DNA of 64,000 nt from an uncultured Thermoanaerobaculia bacterium (lineage in GTDB: Bacteria; Acidobacteriota; Thermoanaerobaculia; Multivoradales; Multivoraceae): the NCBI GenBank assembly GCA_951813015.1, contig CATOTG010000002.1, positions 1 through 64,000 on the forward strand, in the 5' to 3' direction. The notes below the pieces were generated by a model. It saw only the letters and a list, made by a program, of their open reading frames with translations, was not told the origin of the DNA and did no database searches. Shown piece after piece: positions 48,683 through 56,808 of this stretch. The translations under genes and the position numbers were made by a program. Position 1 is the first letter of the stretch. Each line of letters opens with the position of its first letter.

Positions 48683-49887
48683 GGGTTCGTTCGAGCCTCC
48701 AGACGCGTCGCCGATCGATACCGGCCCCGCTCGTCGATCACGGTCAGGAACACGGCGTCCGAGCCCTGATTGTCCTCGGCGCCGAACACGAGCCGGAAGC
48801 CGTCCAGGTCGATGTAGCCGGCGCTGCGCAGGACCTTGATGAAGCGCTCGCGATCGACCGCCGTGCCGCTCCGCTGGAGTGCTTCGATGACCAGGCGACC
48901 GGCGAGGTACCCCTCGAACGAAACGAAGCCCGGTTCGGCGCCGTCGGTGTGGGCGCGCAGCGCTGCCCGGTAGGCGGCGGCCACTTTCGAGTTGCGCGCG
49001 GTCGGAAAGGGCACGACCTGGGTCACGTAGACGCCGGCGCCGCGTGGACCGAGTTCCTCGGCCAGGGCATTGCTGCCGACAAACGAGAGGGTCATGAACA
49101 CCGGATCGAGGCCGATGTGGCGGGTCCAGGCGATCAGGCTGGCCACCGGCTGGTAGGCGCCCACCACGATCACCGCCTCCGGCCTGCCCGCCGCAATGTC
49201 GACGATGGCCGTCTTGACCGCGGTCGTGTTGCGCGGGTAGACCCCGATCCCGACCGCCTCCATGCCCCGCTTGGCGAAGGCGGCCCGCACGCCCGCGAGT
49301 CCCGCGCGGCCGAAGGAATCGTCCTGGATGACGATCGCGATGCGCTTGACGCCGAGATCCCCGGTGAGCCGCGCCACCATCTCTTCCGTCTCCTGGGCGT
49401 AGGAGGCGCGGAGGTTGATCACGTGGGGTTCGGCGCGGAGAAACCCCGCGCCGGTGAACGGCGCGATGTACGGCACGCCGGCCTCCGCGGCCACCGGTAC
49501 CGCGGAACGGGACGTCGGCGTACCGACGCCGCCGACCAGGGCGAACACCCCCTCCTCCTCGATCAATCGGCGGGTGTTGCGGATCGCGGCCTCCGGCTCG
49601 TAGCCGTCGTCCACCGTGACGAGTTCCAGGCGCCGCCCGTGCACCCCGCCCGAGTCGTTGGCCTCCTTGAACGCCGCCTCGATGCCGAGCCGCATGCCTC
49701 TGCCGAGCTCGGCTGCCGGACCGCTGAAGGCGGCGGACTGGCCGAACCGGACGCCCTCGGGAGATACGCCCGGAACCTCTGCCGCCTGCGCTCCGACAGG
49801 GGCCGGACCGAAAGCGATCAGGGCGGCGCAGACCGACGCCGTCAGAGCGCCCTGTGCACGAACGCGCATCCGTGCCGCCGGGCTCAA
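48679..49887 (-). CDS. LivK-type periplasmic ligand-binding protein
   Basis: This protein of about 400 residues has a signal peptide (ALTASVCAALIAFGPAPVGAQA) and the type I binding-protein fold. VRFGQSAAFSGPAAELGRGM, GRRLELVTVDDGYEPEAAI, FALVGGVGTPTSRSAVPVA and FVSFEGYLAGRLVIEAL are typical of branched-chain amino-acid binding proteins. No transporter permease or ATPase of that class is encoded here. The partners are a sensor kinase downstream and an Rsb module upstream, so a sensory role is more likely than uptake. The TTG at 49887 overlaps the previous stop. ATG 49869, six codons later, is the alternative and gives a cleaner signal peptide. Confidence 0.88.
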   Translation of the reverse strand: MSPAARMRVRAQGALTASVCAALIAFGPAPVGAQAAEVPGVSPEGVRFGQSAAFSGPAAELGRGMRLGIEAAFKEANDSGGVHGRRLELVTVDDGYEPEAAIRNTRRLIEEEGVFALVGGVGTPTSRSAVPVAAEAGVPYIAPFTGAGFLRAEPHVINLRASYAQETEEMVARLTGDLGVKRIAIVIQDDSFGRAGLAGVRAAFAKRGMEAVGIGVYPRNTTAVKTAIVDIAAGRPEAVIVVGAYQPVASLIAWTRHIGLDPVFMTLSFVGSNALAEELGPRGAGVYVTQVVPFPTARNSKVAAAYRAALRAHTDGAEPGFVSFEGYLAGRLVIEALQRSGTAVDRERFIKVLRSAGYIDLDGFRLVFGAEDNQGSDAVFLTVIDERGRYRSATRLEARTNP

Positions 49888-50303
49888 CTCCGCCGCTTGA
49901 CCATCGTCACGTGGTTGCGGCCGCCCTCGCGCCGGTAGGACGCCTCGTCCATCAGGACCCGCACCAGGTGGACACCCAGGCCACCGATCTTCCGGTCCTC
50001 CAGCACGGCTTCGGTGTCCGGCTCGGGAGCGTCGTGGAACGGGTCGAACGGCTTGCCGCCATCACGAACCTCGACTCGCGCTTCGGTGTCCGTCGAGACG
50101 ACTTCGATCTCGATCTCGCTGGCCCCTTCCTCGCTACCGCCGTGGCGCACGACGTTCGTCGCCAGCTCCTCGAGCGCCAGAACGACGGCGTACGCAACGT
50201 CCGGCGCCCAGTCCTCCTCGCGCCCGAGCGTCTCGACCGCCTCCGTCACGCCGGCAAACGCCTCGATCCGGTTGGGAACCCGAAGGGTGAGACTCGCGCT
50301 CAC
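49884..50303 (-). CDS. RsbW-like anti-sigma/ATP-binding protein
   Basis: This 139-residue GHKL ATPase begins VSASLTLRVPNRIEAFAGVT. It has the N-box VVLALEELATNVVRHG, the G1 box VRDGGKPFDP and GGLGVHLVRVLMD. This is the serine-kinase/anti-sigma fold of RsbW/SpoIIAB-like switch proteins, which phosphorylate a STAS antagonist. The GTG start overlaps the RsbU-like stop by four bases. The operon also encodes the STAS partner and the phosphatase, so a complete partner-switching set is present. The controlled sigma factor or enzyme is not in the window. Confidence 0.9.
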   Translation of the reverse strand: MSASLTLRVPNRIEAFAGVTEAVETLGREEDWAPDVAYAVVLALEELATNVVRHGGSEEGASEIEIEVVSTDTEARVEVRDGGKPFDPFHDAPEPDTEAVLEDRKIGGLGVHLVRVLMDEASYRREGGRNHVTMVKRRS

Positions 50304-51496
50304 TCGTCAGCAACACGCAGGGTCATGCAGGTCAGGTCGTCGAACTGCGGCGCCTCCCCGGCAAACTCGCGCACCGCCTGCAGAATCATCTCCGCGGCCT
50401 CCCGGGCACTCCCGGCCTTGCCGTCCTCGAACAACGCCTGGAGGGTCTCCAGACCGAACTCCTCGTTCGCCAGGTTGATCGCCTCGGTCACTCCGTCGGT
50501 GAAGAAGACGACCAGGTCTCCCGGCTGGAGTTGCACCTTGGCCTGGCCGTACTCGAAGTGCGGGACTGCGCCGAGAGCGATGCCGCCGGTCAACTCGAGC
50601 TCCTCGGAGCTGCCGTCGGCGTGAACGACAAGAGGCGGGTTGTGGCCGCCGTTGGCGAAGGTCAGCACCCTGGTCGAGGGATCGTAGACGCCGTAGAAGA
50701 CGGTGACGAACATCGCTGCGTCGTTCGTCTCGTTCAACAGATCGTTCACTTCACCCAGGACCAGGGCCGGCTCGCCGACGCCGACCGCCGCCCCCTTGAG
50801 CAGGGTGCGACTCGACATCATGAACAGCGCCGCCGGCACGCCCTTGTCCGAGACGTCGGCGACGGCGAGCCCGAGGCAGCCCCTGTCCAGCCTGATCACG
50901 TCGAAGAAGTCGCCGCCGACGTTGCGCGCCGCCTCCATGCAGCCGAAGATCTCGCAGCCGTCGACGCGGGGGAACGTGGCCGGCAGGATCGACTGCTGGA
51001 TCTTCGTGGCCACGTCCAGCTCGTTCTGAAGCGCGACCAGCTTGTCCCGCGACGCCAGCGCGGCGCGCCACTCGTCAAGGTGACTGAGCGTCCGGTCGAT
51101 CGTGACCTGGAGATCCGCAAAGTCGATCGGCTTGGTCACGAAGTCGAACGCGCCGCGGTTCATCGCGGTGCGGATGTTCTCCATGTCGCCGTAAGCCGAA
51201 ACGATGACGGAGCGGATATCCGAGTTCACCTCGGGGATCTGCTGCAACAGGGTCAGACCGTCCATCTTCGGCATGTTGATGTCCGAGAGAACGATGTCTA
51301 TGTCGTCGACCTCGGTGAGCTTCTCGAGCGCCTCGATTCCATTGCCGGCGAACTCGAAGCCGTAGCGGCCCGAGCGGATGTGACGGCGCATCCGCTGCCT
51401 GATGAGACGTTCCAGGTCCGGCTCGTCATCGACGACCAGGATCTTGTAGTCGGGGTTGGCCGCACGCGCGGCCCGGGCGCTTGATCTGTCGGACAT
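50300..51496 (-). CDS. Response regulator with PP2C/SpoIIE phosphatase (RsbU-like)
   Basis: This 398-residue protein has a receiver domain at residues 17-135 (KILVVDDEPDLERLI, phospho-acceptor Asp72 in IVLSDINMP, conserved Lys in FVTKPID). A short coiled coil (LVALQNELDVATKIQQSILPA) precedes a SpoIIE-type phosphatase with metal-binding residues in GGDFFDVI, VADVSDKGVPAALFMM, GGHNPPLVV, FFTDGVTEA and FDDLTCM. It would dephosphorylate the STAS antagonist when activated by a kinase, most simply the histidine kinase encoded in this operon. It lies 19 bases after the STAS gene. Confidence 0.93.
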   Translation of the reverse strand: MSDRSSARAARAANPDYKILVVDDEPDLERLIRQRMRRHIRSGRYGFEFAGNGIEALEKLTEVDDIDIVLSDINMPKMDGLTLLQQIPEVNSDIRSVIVSAYGDMENIRTAMNRGAFDFVTKPIDFADLQVTIDRTLSHLDEWRAALASRDKLVALQNELDVATKIQQSILPATFPRVDGCEIFGCMEAARNVGGDFFDVIRLDRGCLGLAVADVSDKGVPAALFMMSSRTLLKGAAVGVGEPALVLGEVNDLLNETNDAAMFVTVFYGVYDPSTRVLTFANGGHNPPLVVHADGSSEELELTGGIALGAVPHFEYGQAKVQLQPGDLVVFFTDGVTEAINLANEEFGLETLQALFEDGKAGSAREAAEMILQAVREFAGEAPQFDDLTCMTLRVADE

Positions 51497-51515
51497 GCAG
51501 CGAAGCCGGGGCGGC

Positions 51516-51854
51516 CTACTTTCCTGCAGCGGCGAGGGCGTCGGTCCGATTCTCGTGAATCTGGATGATGCGGTTGAACCCGCTGATCTCGAAGACCGAC
51601 TGGACAGGACCGGAGAGCGAGCAGAGGGAGATGCCCACGTTGCGCTGCCCGAGAGTCTTGGCCACCAGAAGAACCACCCTCAAGCCGGCACTGCTGATGT
51701 ACGCGAGCTGACCGAGATCCATCACGACGGCCCCGGCGTCGTCACCGAAGGCCTCATGCAACTGGCGCTCGAAGTCCTGAGAGTTCGAGCTGTCGACGCG
51801 GCCCTCGACTTTCGCGACAAGAACCCCGTCGTGGTGCTCAGCCTGAACGTTCAT
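51516..51854 (-). CDS. STAS-domain anti-sigma factor antagonist
   Basis: This 112-residue protein begins MNVQAEHHDGVLVAKVEGRVD. DLGQLAYISSAGLRVVLLVAK contains the conserved Ser that the RsbW-like kinase would phosphorylate. The size and fold match SpoIIAA/RsbV. The start, after AGGAGGCAGAAGGG, lies 17 bases inside the end of the transglutaminase gene, tying the Rsb module to the upstream peptide-synthesis-like trio. Confidence 0.92.
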   Translation of the reverse strand: MNVQAEHHDGVLVAKVEGRVDSSNSQDFERQLHEAFGDDAGAVVMDLGQLAYISSAGLRVVLLVAKTLGQRNVGISLCSLSGPVQSVFEISGFNRIIQIHENRTDALAAAGK

Positions 51855-52761
51855 CCCTTCTGCCTCCTGTTTCTTCGCTTGCGGTGTCTTCCGGTCCCGG
51901 CGGACCGACGGTCTTCACTATCACATCGACTTCGAGCTCCGCATCCCCGTTGCCGCGGAAGACCCCGCTCGTCGGCGATACATCGGCGTAGTCCCGTCCG
52001 GTGGCCACGCGGATGTGGCGCCCATCCCCGCCGGCCGGGTTGGTCGGGTCGAAGCCGACCCATCCGGCGCCGGGCAACCTGCATTCGACCCAGGCGTGGC
52101 TGCCAGTCGCCGCCGTGTGTCCGCCCGGGTCGCCGGACGTGTGCAGATAGCCGGATACGTAGCGGGACGGAACGCCCCAGGAACGGGCAATGGCAATCAT
52201 CACGTGGGCAAAATCCTGACAGACGCCGCGACCGGACTCCAGGACGTGCTCGATCGGAGAATCGGCCGAGGTACTACCGGGCCGGTAGTCCAGACTGTTG
52301 CGGATGCTATCCGAAAGACGCTGCATCGTCGCCATCGGATCCTCGCCGGGTTGAAGATGTTCCCGGCGCACGAAGGCCTCGAGCGCCGGACACGGACGGG
52401 CCAGACGACTCGGCTGCACGAAGTGCCAGTACTCCGGAAGCCCACGCCAGGAACGGACTTCCTCCCAATCCCCCGCCGCGTCCGGCGCCGGCCGGGGATG
52501 GAGTTCCAACCGGCACCGCGAGGTGATCGTCAGTTCCCGGTGCAGCCGGTGGACGTTCAGCACGTGCCGTCGATTGCCGAACCAGTCGCGCTCGGGACTC
52601 AGCGATGCCGGCGGCTCGGTGTCGATCCGGAACTCCAGCACGCCCTGTCCAGGCCCCGAGGCCGGCTGGAGGCACAGCATCAACACGCAGCCGCGCGCGT
52701 TCCGGCCGTAGCGGTACCGTGTCCGGTGTTCGACCTCGCACTGCATCGGCCGCGTCGTCAT
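51838..52761 (-). CDS. Transglutaminase-like cysteine protease-fold protein
   Basis: This 307-residue protein has the N-terminal domain typical of these proteins (CEVEHRTRYRYGRNARGCV). It is followed by a transglutaminase core with SGRGVCQDFAHVMIAIARSWG (catalytic Cys), TGSHAWVECRLPGAGW (His) and GFDPTNPAGG (Asp). It forms a conserved trio with the alpha-E and circularly permuted ATP-grasp genes just upstream, which in other bacteria are proposed to make or remodel small peptides or amide-linked products. Its ATG shares one base with the alpha-E stop (TGATG). Confidence 0.9.
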   Translation of the reverse strand: MTTRPMQCEVEHRTRYRYGRNARGCVLMLCLQPASGPGQGVLEFRIDTEPPASLSPERDWFGNRRHVLNVHRLHRELTITSRCRLELHPRPAPDAAGDWEEVRSWRGLPEYWHFVQPSRLARPCPALEAFVRREHLQPGEDPMATMQRLSDSIRNSLDYRPGSTSADSPIEHVLESGRGVCQDFAHVMIAIARSWGVPSRYVSGYLHTSGDPGGHTAATGSHAWVECRLPGAGWVGFDPTNPAGGDGRHIRVATGRDYADVSPTSGVFRGNGDAELEVDVIVKTVGPPGPEDTASEETGGRRDERSG

Positions 52762-53723
52762 CACCGCAGGGGAGCGTCCTGAATCCCGTAGTCCACGAAC
52801 GCATCCAGCACCGTGCCGTGAAGATCGCGCGTGCACCGGTCCACCCGCCGCAGGAGTTCCTCCCGATCCCTGGCCTCGGGCCAGTCGTAGAGGATCATCG
52901 CGCCGGCGCGGCCCGCCAGCCGTCTTGCCGCCGCGTCGGCCTCCGCATCCGGCCCCGTGGCGATCGCATCCAGCTCCGCCGCCGCCGCGCGGACCGAACT
53001 GAGCAGCGAAGCCGGCAGCAGGGGATCGCTCGCCAGCAGATCGAGGACGCGGCTCGGCCGGATTTCGATCCCGTACAACCGGCTGTAGGCTTCGGAGGCG
53101 TGGTGCATGCGCAGCATGCCGGCCCAGCCCAGCGTACGTCTCTTCATGCGTCGGCCGAGTTCGGTCTGCGCGAGGATCAGCGATACCGCAAGCTGAACCC
53201 GTTCGATCGCGCGGCCGAGGCGCATGAACCTCCAGGCGCTGCTCCGGTACATCGTCGCGTCGGCAAGGCCCACGAAGTTGTGGATCTCGTTGCAGGTCTG
53301 ACCGTAGAAGGCCTCCGGAGTCCTCCAGATGTCCACGGTCTCCAGGTCCCGCATGCGTAGATAGGCCAGGTTCAGACAGGACCACATCTCGGCGCTGATG
53401 CAGTGGCGCATCTGCCGGGCGTTCTCGCGCCCCCGCTCCAGGCTGCTCCAGACCGAATCGGGATTCGATCGTTCGAAGGTGAGATCGTCCGCCAGCGTGA
53501 ACGAGTCCGCCAACGCGAACTCGTCGGCCTCGGGCAACCAGCTCTCCCCCGCCGGCGGAAAGCGCTTCATCGTCCGGTAGATGCGCCGCCAACCGAAGTG
53601 GATCTCCTCCACCGACCGATCGACGAGGGCCTGCACGTGCAGCTCCAGGAGCCGACTCAGGTACTGGGCCCGCGTGAGGTAGCGACCCATCCAGTACACG
53701 CCCTGGGCACTGCGGGAGAGCAT
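52761..53723 (-). CDS. Alpha-E domain protein
   Basis: This 320-residue all-helical protein begins MLSRSAQGVYWMGRYLTRAQ. Conserved stretches are RENARQMRHCISAEMWSCLN, FYGQTCNEIHNFVGLADAT and YRSSAWRFMRLGRAIERVQ, characteristic of the alpha-E (DUF403) family. It always accompanies circularly permuted ATP-grasp proteins and may be an amidoligase partner. ATG 53723 shares one base with the ATP-grasp stop and is preferred over an upstream ATG at 53741. Confidence 0.9.
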   Translation of the reverse strand: MLSRSAQGVYWMGRYLTRAQYLSRLLELHVQALVDRSVEEIHFGWRRIYRTMKRFPPAGESWLPEADEFALADSFTLADDLTFERSNPDSVWSSLERGRENARQMRHCISAEMWSCLNLAYLRMRDLETVDIWRTPEAFYGQTCNEIHNFVGLADATMYRSSAWRFMRLGRAIERVQLAVSLILAQTELGRRMKRRTLGWAGMLRMHHASEAYSRLYGIEIRPSRVLDLLASDPLLPASLLSSVRAAAAELDAIATGPDAEADAAARRLAGRAGAMILYDWPEARDREELLRRVDRCTRDLHGTVLDAFVDYGIQDAPLR

Positions 53724-55111
53724 CAGAGGTCCACCACCCACAGGTCCTTGCCGCCGCCGCCCTGGCTCGAGTTGACGACCAGACTCCCGCGGCGAAGCGC
53801 CACCCGGCAGAAGGCGCCCGGGACGATGCGGCTTTGCGCCCCCGTCAGCACGAAGGGCCGCAGGTCGACATGACGGGGTTCCGCGCGATCGTCGACCAGG
53901 CAGGGCGACCTCGACAGGGCGAGGGTCGGCTGCGAGATGTACTCCGCCGGGGCGGCCCGGAGCGACTCCCTGAACTCGTCGCGCTCTTCCGGCGTCGAGT
54001 GCGGGCCGACCAGCATGCCGTGACCGCCGGACTCCCCGACCCGCTTGACCACCAGATGTTCGAGATTGTCCAACGTGTACTCGAGGTCTTCGGGTCGCCT
54101 GCAGAGGCGGGTGTCGACGTTCTTGAGCAGAGGCTCCTCGGCCAGGTAGTAGCGGACCATGTCGGGCACGTAGGCGTAGACGCTCTTGTCGTCGGCGACG
54201 CCCGTACCGGGAGCGTTGGCCAGGGTCACGTTGCCCCGCTTGTACGCGTTGAGCAGCCCGGGCACACCGAGCAGCGAGTCCCTGCGGAAAACCAGGGGGT
54301 CGAGAAAGTCGTCGTCCACGCGACGGTAGATCACGTCGACTCGGCGCAGCCCGGCCGTCGTGCGCATGTAGACGAAGCCGTCGTTGACCAGCAGGTCCTG
54401 TCCCTCGACCAGCTCCGCGCCGATCTCCTGGGCCAGGAACATGTGCTCGTAGAACGCGGAGTTCCAGGTTCCCGGCGTGAGCAGCGCCAGGCTCGGATCC
54501 AGCCGGCCGCGCGGCGCCAGCTCGGTCAGCGTCTGGCGCAGCAGGCGGCCGTAGTGTTCGACCTCCTGGACCCGGCAGGTCCGGAAGAGGCGTCGCAGCC
54601 CGGCCTTGACCGCCTTCCGGTTGGCGATCATGTACGAGACGCCCGAAGGCACCCGGAGGTTGTCCTCCAGCACCATGAAGCCCTCATGCGTGCGCACGAT
54701 GTCCGTTCCGCAGACGGCCACCCAGGCGTTGTTCGGAACGCTGACGCCGCGCATCTCGGGCCGGTACTGCGGGCAATCGAGGACCACGTCGATGGGAATC
54801 ACCCCGTCGCGAACGATCCGGCAATCGCCGTAGACATCGGCGAGGAAGAGGTTGAGAGCCGAGATGCGCTGGACCAGACCGGCTTCCAGTTCACTCCATT
54901 CCGCGAGCGTGAGCAGGCGCGGCACGCAGTCGACCGGGATGATCCGCTCCTCGGCCTCGTCGCCGCCGTGGACCGTGAAGGTGATCCCCTCCTGGGAAAA
55001 GGAGCGGGTCACCCGCTCCTGGATCGTCTCGAGTTCCTCGCGGGGGGCGCTCCGCAGGGCCTCGCAGAGCGCGCGGCAGTGTTCGCGCGGCACACCCTGA
55101 GCGACGAACAT
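53723..55111 (-). CDS. Circularly permuted ATP-grasp protein
   Basis: This protein of at least 462 residues has EERIIPVDCVPRLLTLAEWS, ALNLFLADVYGDCRIVRDG, VLEDNLRVPSGVSYMIANR, RRVDVIYRRVDDDFLDPL, NVTLANAPGTGVADDKSVY and HLVVKRVGESGGHGMLVG, as in the DUF404/DUF407 circularly permuted ATP-grasp family, putative peptide ligases. Coding sense extends upstream of ATG 55111 by about 15 codons (DFDSYDFDPAIFDE, as expected for the family) to a TAG at 55162. There is no ATG, GTG or TTG in that stretch, only a CTG at 55156. The real start may be that CTG. It is the first gene of the long minus-strand operon. Confidence 0.9.
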   Translation of the reverse strand: MFVAQGVPREHCRALCEALRSAPREELETIQERVTRSFSQEGITFTVHGGDEAEERIIPVDCVPRLLTLAEWSELEAGLVQRISALNLFLADVYGDCRIVRDGVIPIDVVLDCPQYRPEMRGVSVPNNAWVAVCGTDIVRTHEGFMVLEDNLRVPSGVSYMIANRKAVKAGLRRLFRTCRVQEVEHYGRLLRQTLTELAPRGRLDPSLALLTPGTWNSAFYEHMFLAQEIGAELVEGQDLLVNDGFVYMRTTAGLRRVDVIYRRVDDDFLDPLVFRRDSLLGVPGLLNAYKRGNVTLANAPGTGVADDKSVYAYVPDMVRYYLAEEPLLKNVDTRLCRRPEDLEYTLDNLEHLVVKRVGESGGHGMLVGPHSTPEERDEFRESLRAAPAEYISQPTLALSRSPCLVDDRAEPRHVDLRPFVLTGAQSRIVPGAFCRVALRRGSLVVNSSQGGGGKDLWVVDL

Positions 55112-55232
55112 CTCGTCGAAGATCGCTGGATCGAAGTCGTAGGAGTCGAAGTCCAGAAGCTACTCCCAACTGGCGCTCTGCTTCGTCAATCTACACCAGC
55201 GCCGGAACCGCCGCTTTTCTGCATGGCCTCGC

Positions 55233-55263
55233 TTGGACGTTCCGCGCGTCCAACCCGTATCAT
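55233..55263 (+). promoter_or_regulatory. Inverted repeat and -10 box upstream of the pilin gene
   Basis: TTGGACG...CGTCCAA (55233-55239 and 55247-55253) forms a 7-base inverted repeat. TATCAT follows at 55258-55263, about 70 bases before the pilin start. It may be a promoter with an operator. Confidence 0.35.
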
Positions 55264-55332
55264 CCAGTAAGCCGCAGGCGACATGCCCCGACTCACGCGG
55301 CCAAACCTCGAATGCACTCAAGGAGCACGAAG

Positions 55333-55917
55333 ATGACTGGAGCGCGCTCCCGCCGCCTCGAAGGCGGCTTCACCCTGATCGAACTGCTGATCGTCGTGGC
55401 GATCATCGGCATCATCTCCGCGTTGCTGGTACCGAACCTGATGACCGGACTTCAGAACGCGAACCAGACGCGGACCCAGGCCGACATGAAGAGCGTCGGC
55501 ACCGCCTGGATGCAGTGGCTCACCGACCAGGTCAGCGCCGCCGCCGCCGGCTCGAGCACGACGGCGACGTTCACCTGGACCGAGTTCACATACCCCGATT
55601 TCGCCCATGCCGACCTGTCCGCGCTGCTGAGGCCGTCGAACACCTTCTTCTACATGCAGGACGTGCCCGAACGCGACGGTTGGAACAATCCCTACCGCTA
55701 CGGTTTCGGCGGCGCCGACCAGTTGCTCGGCACCCAGGTGATCGGCATCTGGAGCGGCGGCCGCGATGGCTCGGCTTCCGCGCAGCCGGAGTCCAGCTAC
55801 GAGATCGGCGCCTTCGCGGGTACCGAATTCGACCAGGATCTGGTCTGGGCCGACGGCTACTGGGTGCGCTGGCCCGGCAGCGCGGCGGAGGCCAAAGCCG
55901 ACGAAGGCGACAACTAG
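55333..55917 (+). CDS. Type IV pilin / pseudopilin-like protein
   Basis: This 194-residue protein has a short basic leader followed by GGFTLIELLIVVAIIGIISALLVPN, shown here as the class III signal GFTLIE plus a hydrophobic N-terminal helix. The globular part is rich in small residues and has WNNPYRYGF near the C-terminal half, similar to major pseudopilins (GspG-like) of type II secretion. Cleavage would fall after the Gly before Phe, in the inner membrane by PilD. AGGAG lies seven bases upstream of the ATG. No other pilus or secretion gene is nearby. The 3' end overlaps the convergent NIPSNAP gene by four bases. Confidence 0.88.
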   Translation: MTGARSRRLEGGFTLIELLIVVAIIGIISALLVPNLMTGLQNANQTRTQADMKSVGTAWMQWLTDQVSAAAAGSSTTATFTWTEFTYPDFAHADLSALLRPSNTFFYMQDVPERDGWNNPYRYGFGGADQLLGTQVIGIWSGGRDGSASAQPESSYEIGAFAGTEFDQDLVWADGYWVRWPGSAAEAKADEGDN

Positions 55918-56780
55918 ATCCGGGAGAAGGCGGTCGGCCGGAGAAAGACGTTCTCGATCCCCGAGACCGTCCCCTTGTACATCTCCATCACCCGCATCCG
56001 CTTCCACTCGGGGTGGTCGCTGAACGCCTGCCAGTGCTCCCGGTGCGATTCCATGTCGGGCGCCGACAGGATGTAGACGAGCGCCGGCACATTGGCGCCG
56101 ATCAGGAGTTCGCCGTACAGAAGCGGCGCCATGTCTACGTCCCGCATGATGTCGATCTCGCCGTTGTCGAACATGTGGACCTTGCGGCGCGCCGTGTCCT
56201 CGTTGTGGCTCTCGTACAGCCGGAGCTCGAAGATCCGGTCCTCCCCGGCCGCTGTCTGCGGCGGAAGTTCCATCACCGGCATGCCCTTGAAGGCGTGCAG
56301 GAACCAGCTCTCGACCCGTTCGTAGATCGGCTCCCGCATCGGCGTGGCGTACATCGGCGCCGCGGCCTCCAGGTAGACCGCGTCGGCCTCCAGGGTGGCC
56401 TTCATGCCCACGAAGTCCTCGATGCCGGGGAAAGCGATGATCGCCCACACCGACAACGCGTCAACGGGTTCAAGGGGATCTTCCCCTTCGGCGGGCGGCT
56501 CGACTCCGAACACGCCGACCCGATCGAGGCCCGCGCGGTTCAGCGCCGGAACCAGGGCGTTCTCCAGGTAAGCCAGGACCGTGTCCCGGCTGCCTTCGTT
56601 GTCCAGACGGTAGCGCCGGATCTCGTAGTACTCGCGGGCGGGGCCGCTCTGCTCCACGGCCTGCTCCTCCGCTGCGTCCTCCTCGGAAACCGTCGCCGGC
56701 GCGCAGGCGAGAACCAGCGCGGCAGCGATCGCGGCCAGCGAGACGGACAGAAGACCTCTTCCTGGCTGGATCATCGACAT
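55914..56780 (-). CDS. NIPSNAP-domain lipoprotein
   Basis: This 288-residue protein has a lipoprotein signal (SLAAIAAALVLACAP, lipobox LVLAC) and an acidic linker. Two ferredoxin-like NIPSNAP units follow: YYEIRRYRLDNEGSRDTVLAYLENALVPAL and then RIFELRLYESHNEDTARRKVHMF with LVYILSAPDMESHREHWQAF. Such proteins occur near alpha/beta hydrolases and in catabolic clusters. The biochemical role is unknown. It precedes, on the same strand, nothing further, and follows the hydrolase gene by 28 bases, so the two may be co-transcribed. Confidence 0.85.
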   Translation of the reverse strand: MSMIQPGRGLLSVSLAAIAAALVLACAPATVSEEDAAEEQAVEQSGPAREYYEIRRYRLDNEGSRDTVLAYLENALVPALNRAGLDRVGVFGVEPPAEGEDPLEPVDALSVWAIIAFPGIEDFVGMKATLEADAVYLEAAAPMYATPMREPIYERVESWFLHAFKGMPVMELPPQTAAGEDRIFELRLYESHNEDTARRKVHMFDNGEIDIMRDVDMAPLLYGELLIGANVPALVYILSAPDMESHREHWQAFSDHPEWKRMRVMEMYKGTVSGIENVFLRPTAFSRI

Positions 56781-56808
56781 CGTTTCAACCTGCCTCCCGA
56801 GCCTTCGC

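Noticed and set aside
46463..48769. Long plus-strand frame antisense to the sensor kinase
   Set aside because: No domain or start signal. The opposite strand encodes a complete HAMP/kinase protein.
48679..49887. Binding protein as part of an amino-acid ABC importer
   Set aside because: No LivH/M/G/F-like genes are adjacent. Neighbours are signalling proteins on both sides.
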